Of a stretch of DNA of 6,371 bases, positions 4,859 to 6,371 are shown piece by piece. The DNA is from Bacteroidota bacterium (GTDB taxonomy: Bacteria; Bacteroidota; Bacteroidia; Bacteroidales; B18-G4). Location: positions 1 through 6,371 of the forward strand of contig DAOVZP010000102.1 in assembly GCA_030635045.1 (NCBI GenBank), written 5' to 3'. The translations under genes were made by a program, and so were the position numbers. The first letter of the stretch is position 1; the number at the start of each line of letters is the position of its first letter. The notes below the pieces were generated by a model, which made no database searches, had not been told where the DNA came from, and was given only the letters and a program-made list of their open reading frames with translations.

Positions 4859-6319
4859 ATGAGTGATGAAATAAGAAATCTGGAACCCAAATCATTGTGG
4901 GAGAACTTTTATAAGCTCACACAGGTTCCCAGGCCTTCAAAGCACGAAGATGCCATACAGGCCTTTATGATGGAGTTCGGAGAGAATCTGGGATTGGAAA
5001 CGATCAAAGATGAAGTGGGAAATATTATTATCAAGAAACCTGCTACTCCGGGTATGGAAGGGAAAAAAGGAGTTATCCTCCAGGCACACCTCGACATGGT
5101 TCCGCAGAAGAACAGTGGCACTGATCATAATTTCGAGACAGATCCCATCGATACTTTTATTGATGGTGACTGGGTAAAAGCAAGGGGCACAACCCTGGGC
5201 TCCGACAATGGTATTGGTGCAGCTGCCGCGATGGCAGTATTGCAGGATACAGAAATGGTACACGGGCCTGTCGAGGGGCTGTTTACATCCGACGAAGAAA
5301 CCGGCATGACCGGTGCCAATGGCCTTAAAGCGGGCCTGCTGGATGGCGATATACTGATGAACCTGGATTCAGAGGACGAAGGCGAACTCTATATTGGTTG
5401 TGCCGGTGGTGTCGACACAGTTGGTGTTTTCAATTATACCGAAGAAGCTGTTTTTGCCAATGCAGCTGCCTTTAAAATCAGTGTGTCAGGGCTTAAGGGC
5501 GGGCACTCAGGACTCGATATCCATCTGGGCCGTGGCAATGCCAACCAGATCATGAACGGACTCCTTATGGAAGCTGCTGATAAGTTCGGTTTAAGGCTTG
5601 CAGGCATTGATGGCGGAAGTCTCAGGAATGCCATTCCGCGTGAGTCATTTTCTGTTATAGTGGTGCCGGAAGCAAATAAGGATGCTTTCCTTGTATTTGC
5701 CGCAGACTATGAAAAGGAAAATCAGGCAGCTTTTAAGGAAGCTGATCCCGGCCTGCAGATCGATGTGGAAGAAACCGATATGCCGGGCAGTGTGATCGAT
5801 GAGGCAAGCACCAAAGGCTTATACCGGGCAGTGGATAAATGTCCGAACGGTGTGATCGCCTTTGACAAGAATATGCCTGATGTGGTAGAGACCTCGACCA
5901 ATCTTGCCGTGGTAAAATCGAAAGACGGTACGATAGAAATGGCCAGCCTGCAAAGGAGTGCCATTGATGCCGATAAGGAGAAAATTGCAAAAGCCATCTT
6001 CGATGTTTTTACTGAGGCAGGAGCCAGAGCAGAGAATTCAGGTGACTACCCGGGCTGGAAACCCAATGTGGATTCCCCCATCCTGAAGGAAATGAAAGAA
6101 GTGTATAAAAATAAGTATGGAAAAGTGCCTGCAGTGAAGGTGATCCATGCAGGACTGGAATGTGGTATCCTCGGGTCTGCTTATCCCGACTGGGATATGA
6201 TCTCTTTCGGGCCTACGATCAGAAATCCGCATTCACCTGACGAAATGGTGAACATCCCTACTGTTGCGAAGTTCTGGGATTACCTGGTTGAAACCTTGAA
6301 AAATATTCCTGCAAAATAA
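4859..6319 (+). CDS. pepD: Cytosolic beta-Ala-His / Xaa-His dipeptidase PepD (peptidase family M20C)
   Basis: This is a zinc aminoacyl-histidine dipeptidase that hydrolyses a range of unblocked dipeptides in the cytoplasm. It has 486 residues, the usual length. The expected catalytic set is complete: His77 and catalytic Asp79 in QAHLDMV, bridging Asp116 in GSDNG, general base Glu146 and metal ligand Glu147 in SDEETG, Asp170 in NLDSED, and His458 in RNPHSPDE. These positions are each three less than those I recall for the Escherichia coli and Vibrio enzymes, so the backbone is collinear. The lid/dimerisation domain lies at about 190-390, including GLKGGHSG (211-218) and NAIPRES (257-263), and AGLECG (431-436) is also conserved. 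There is no signal peptide. It begins 22 bases after the transporter with no clear promoter between, so the two are probably one operon. The right-hand flank carries a promoter for the next gene. Confidence 0.95.
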   Translation: MSDEIRNLEPKSLWENFYKLTQVPRPSKHEDAIQAFMMEFGENLGLETIKDEVGNIIIKKPATPGMEGKKGVILQAHLDMVPQKNSGTDHNFETDPIDTFIDGDWVKARGTTLGSDNGIGAAAAMAVLQDTEMVHGPVEGLFTSDEETGMTGANGLKAGLLDGDILMNLDSEDEGELYIGCAGGVDTVGVFNYTEEAVFANAAAFKISVSGLKGGHSGLDIHLGRGNANQIMNGLLMEAADKFGLRLAGIDGGSLRNAIPRESFSVIVVPEANKDAFLVFAADYEKENQAAFKEADPGLQIDVEETDMPGSVIDEASTKGLYRAVDKCPNGVIAFDKNMPDVVETSTNLAVVKSKDGTIEMASLQRSAIDADKEKIAKAIFDVFTEAGARAENSGDYPGWKPNVDSPILKEMKEVYKNKYGKVPAVKVIHAGLECGILGSAYPDWDMISFGPTIRNPHSPDEMVNIPTVAKFWDYLVETLKNIPAK

Positions 6320-6350
6320 TTTGTTATAATTAAAAAAAGGTCTATTTTTG
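6320..6350 (+). promoter_or_regulatory. Strong Bacteroidota promoter for a gene beyond the right edge
   Basis: TTTG (6320-6323) and TATTTTTG (6343-6350) are separated by exactly 19 bases and followed by CAC. This is a full match to the TTTG-N19-TAnnTTTG promoter of the phylum. It starts one base after the pepD stop codon and points rightward. Transcription would begin near 6355; no start codon appears in the last 21 bases, so the driven gene lies outside the window. Confidence 0.7.
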
Positions 6351-6371
6351 CACTCCCAAAATTCAGCATAA

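Overview
The window looks like chromosomal DNA from a member of the Bacteroidota, probably a Bacteroidales-like, uncultured-type lineage. The supporting signs are several copies of the phylum's characteristic -7 promoter word TAnnTTTG, including one full TTTG-N19-TATTTTTG promoter, little sign of Shine-Dalgarno sequences, a lipoprotein signal, and proteins of Bacteroidota flavour (RsmG, PepD, and a glucosaminidase with a LysM tail). Base composition and coding style look even throughout. I see no phage, transposase, CRISPR or rRNA/tRNA sequence.

Layout: (1) positions 1-356, minus strand: the N-terminal part of a lipoprotein with a charged, coiled-coil-like body, running off the left edge. (2) 357-578: a divergent regulatory region with a TAnnTTTG box on each strand and a four-copy TTGACAG heptamer array in the presumed punA leader. 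(3) 579-1388, plus: purine nucleoside phosphorylase. (4) 1389-1537: a short convergent spacer made almost entirely of tandem repeats (three different heptamer arrays followed by a 9-mer array). (5) 1538-2503, minus: a secreted glucosaminidase with two C-terminal LysM domains. (6) 2504-2724: a divergent spacer carrying a roughly 104-bp palindromic, octamer-rich repeat element between two predicted promoters. (7) 2725-3351, plus: rsmG, the 16S rRNA G527 methyltransferase, with a GTG start immediately after its promoter. (8) 3448-4836 and 4859-6319, plus: a 12-TM major facilitator transporter followed 22 bases later by the cytosolic dipeptidase pepD. (9) 6320-6371: a strong promoter for a gene beyond the right edge.

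Two things stand out. First, the transporter resembles the eukaryotic lysosomal dipeptide carrier MFSD1, as I remember that sequence, including the spacing of a buried Glu/Arg pair. It sits in an apparent operon with a dipeptidase, which suggests an import-and-hydrolyse unit for dipeptides. Second, the intergenic spaces are unusually full of short tandem repeats with a shared period of 7 but unrelated sequences. A separate palindromic repeat appears to supply the -33 element of the rsmG promoter. The remaining genes are housekeeping: purine salvage, cell wall remodelling and ribosome modification.
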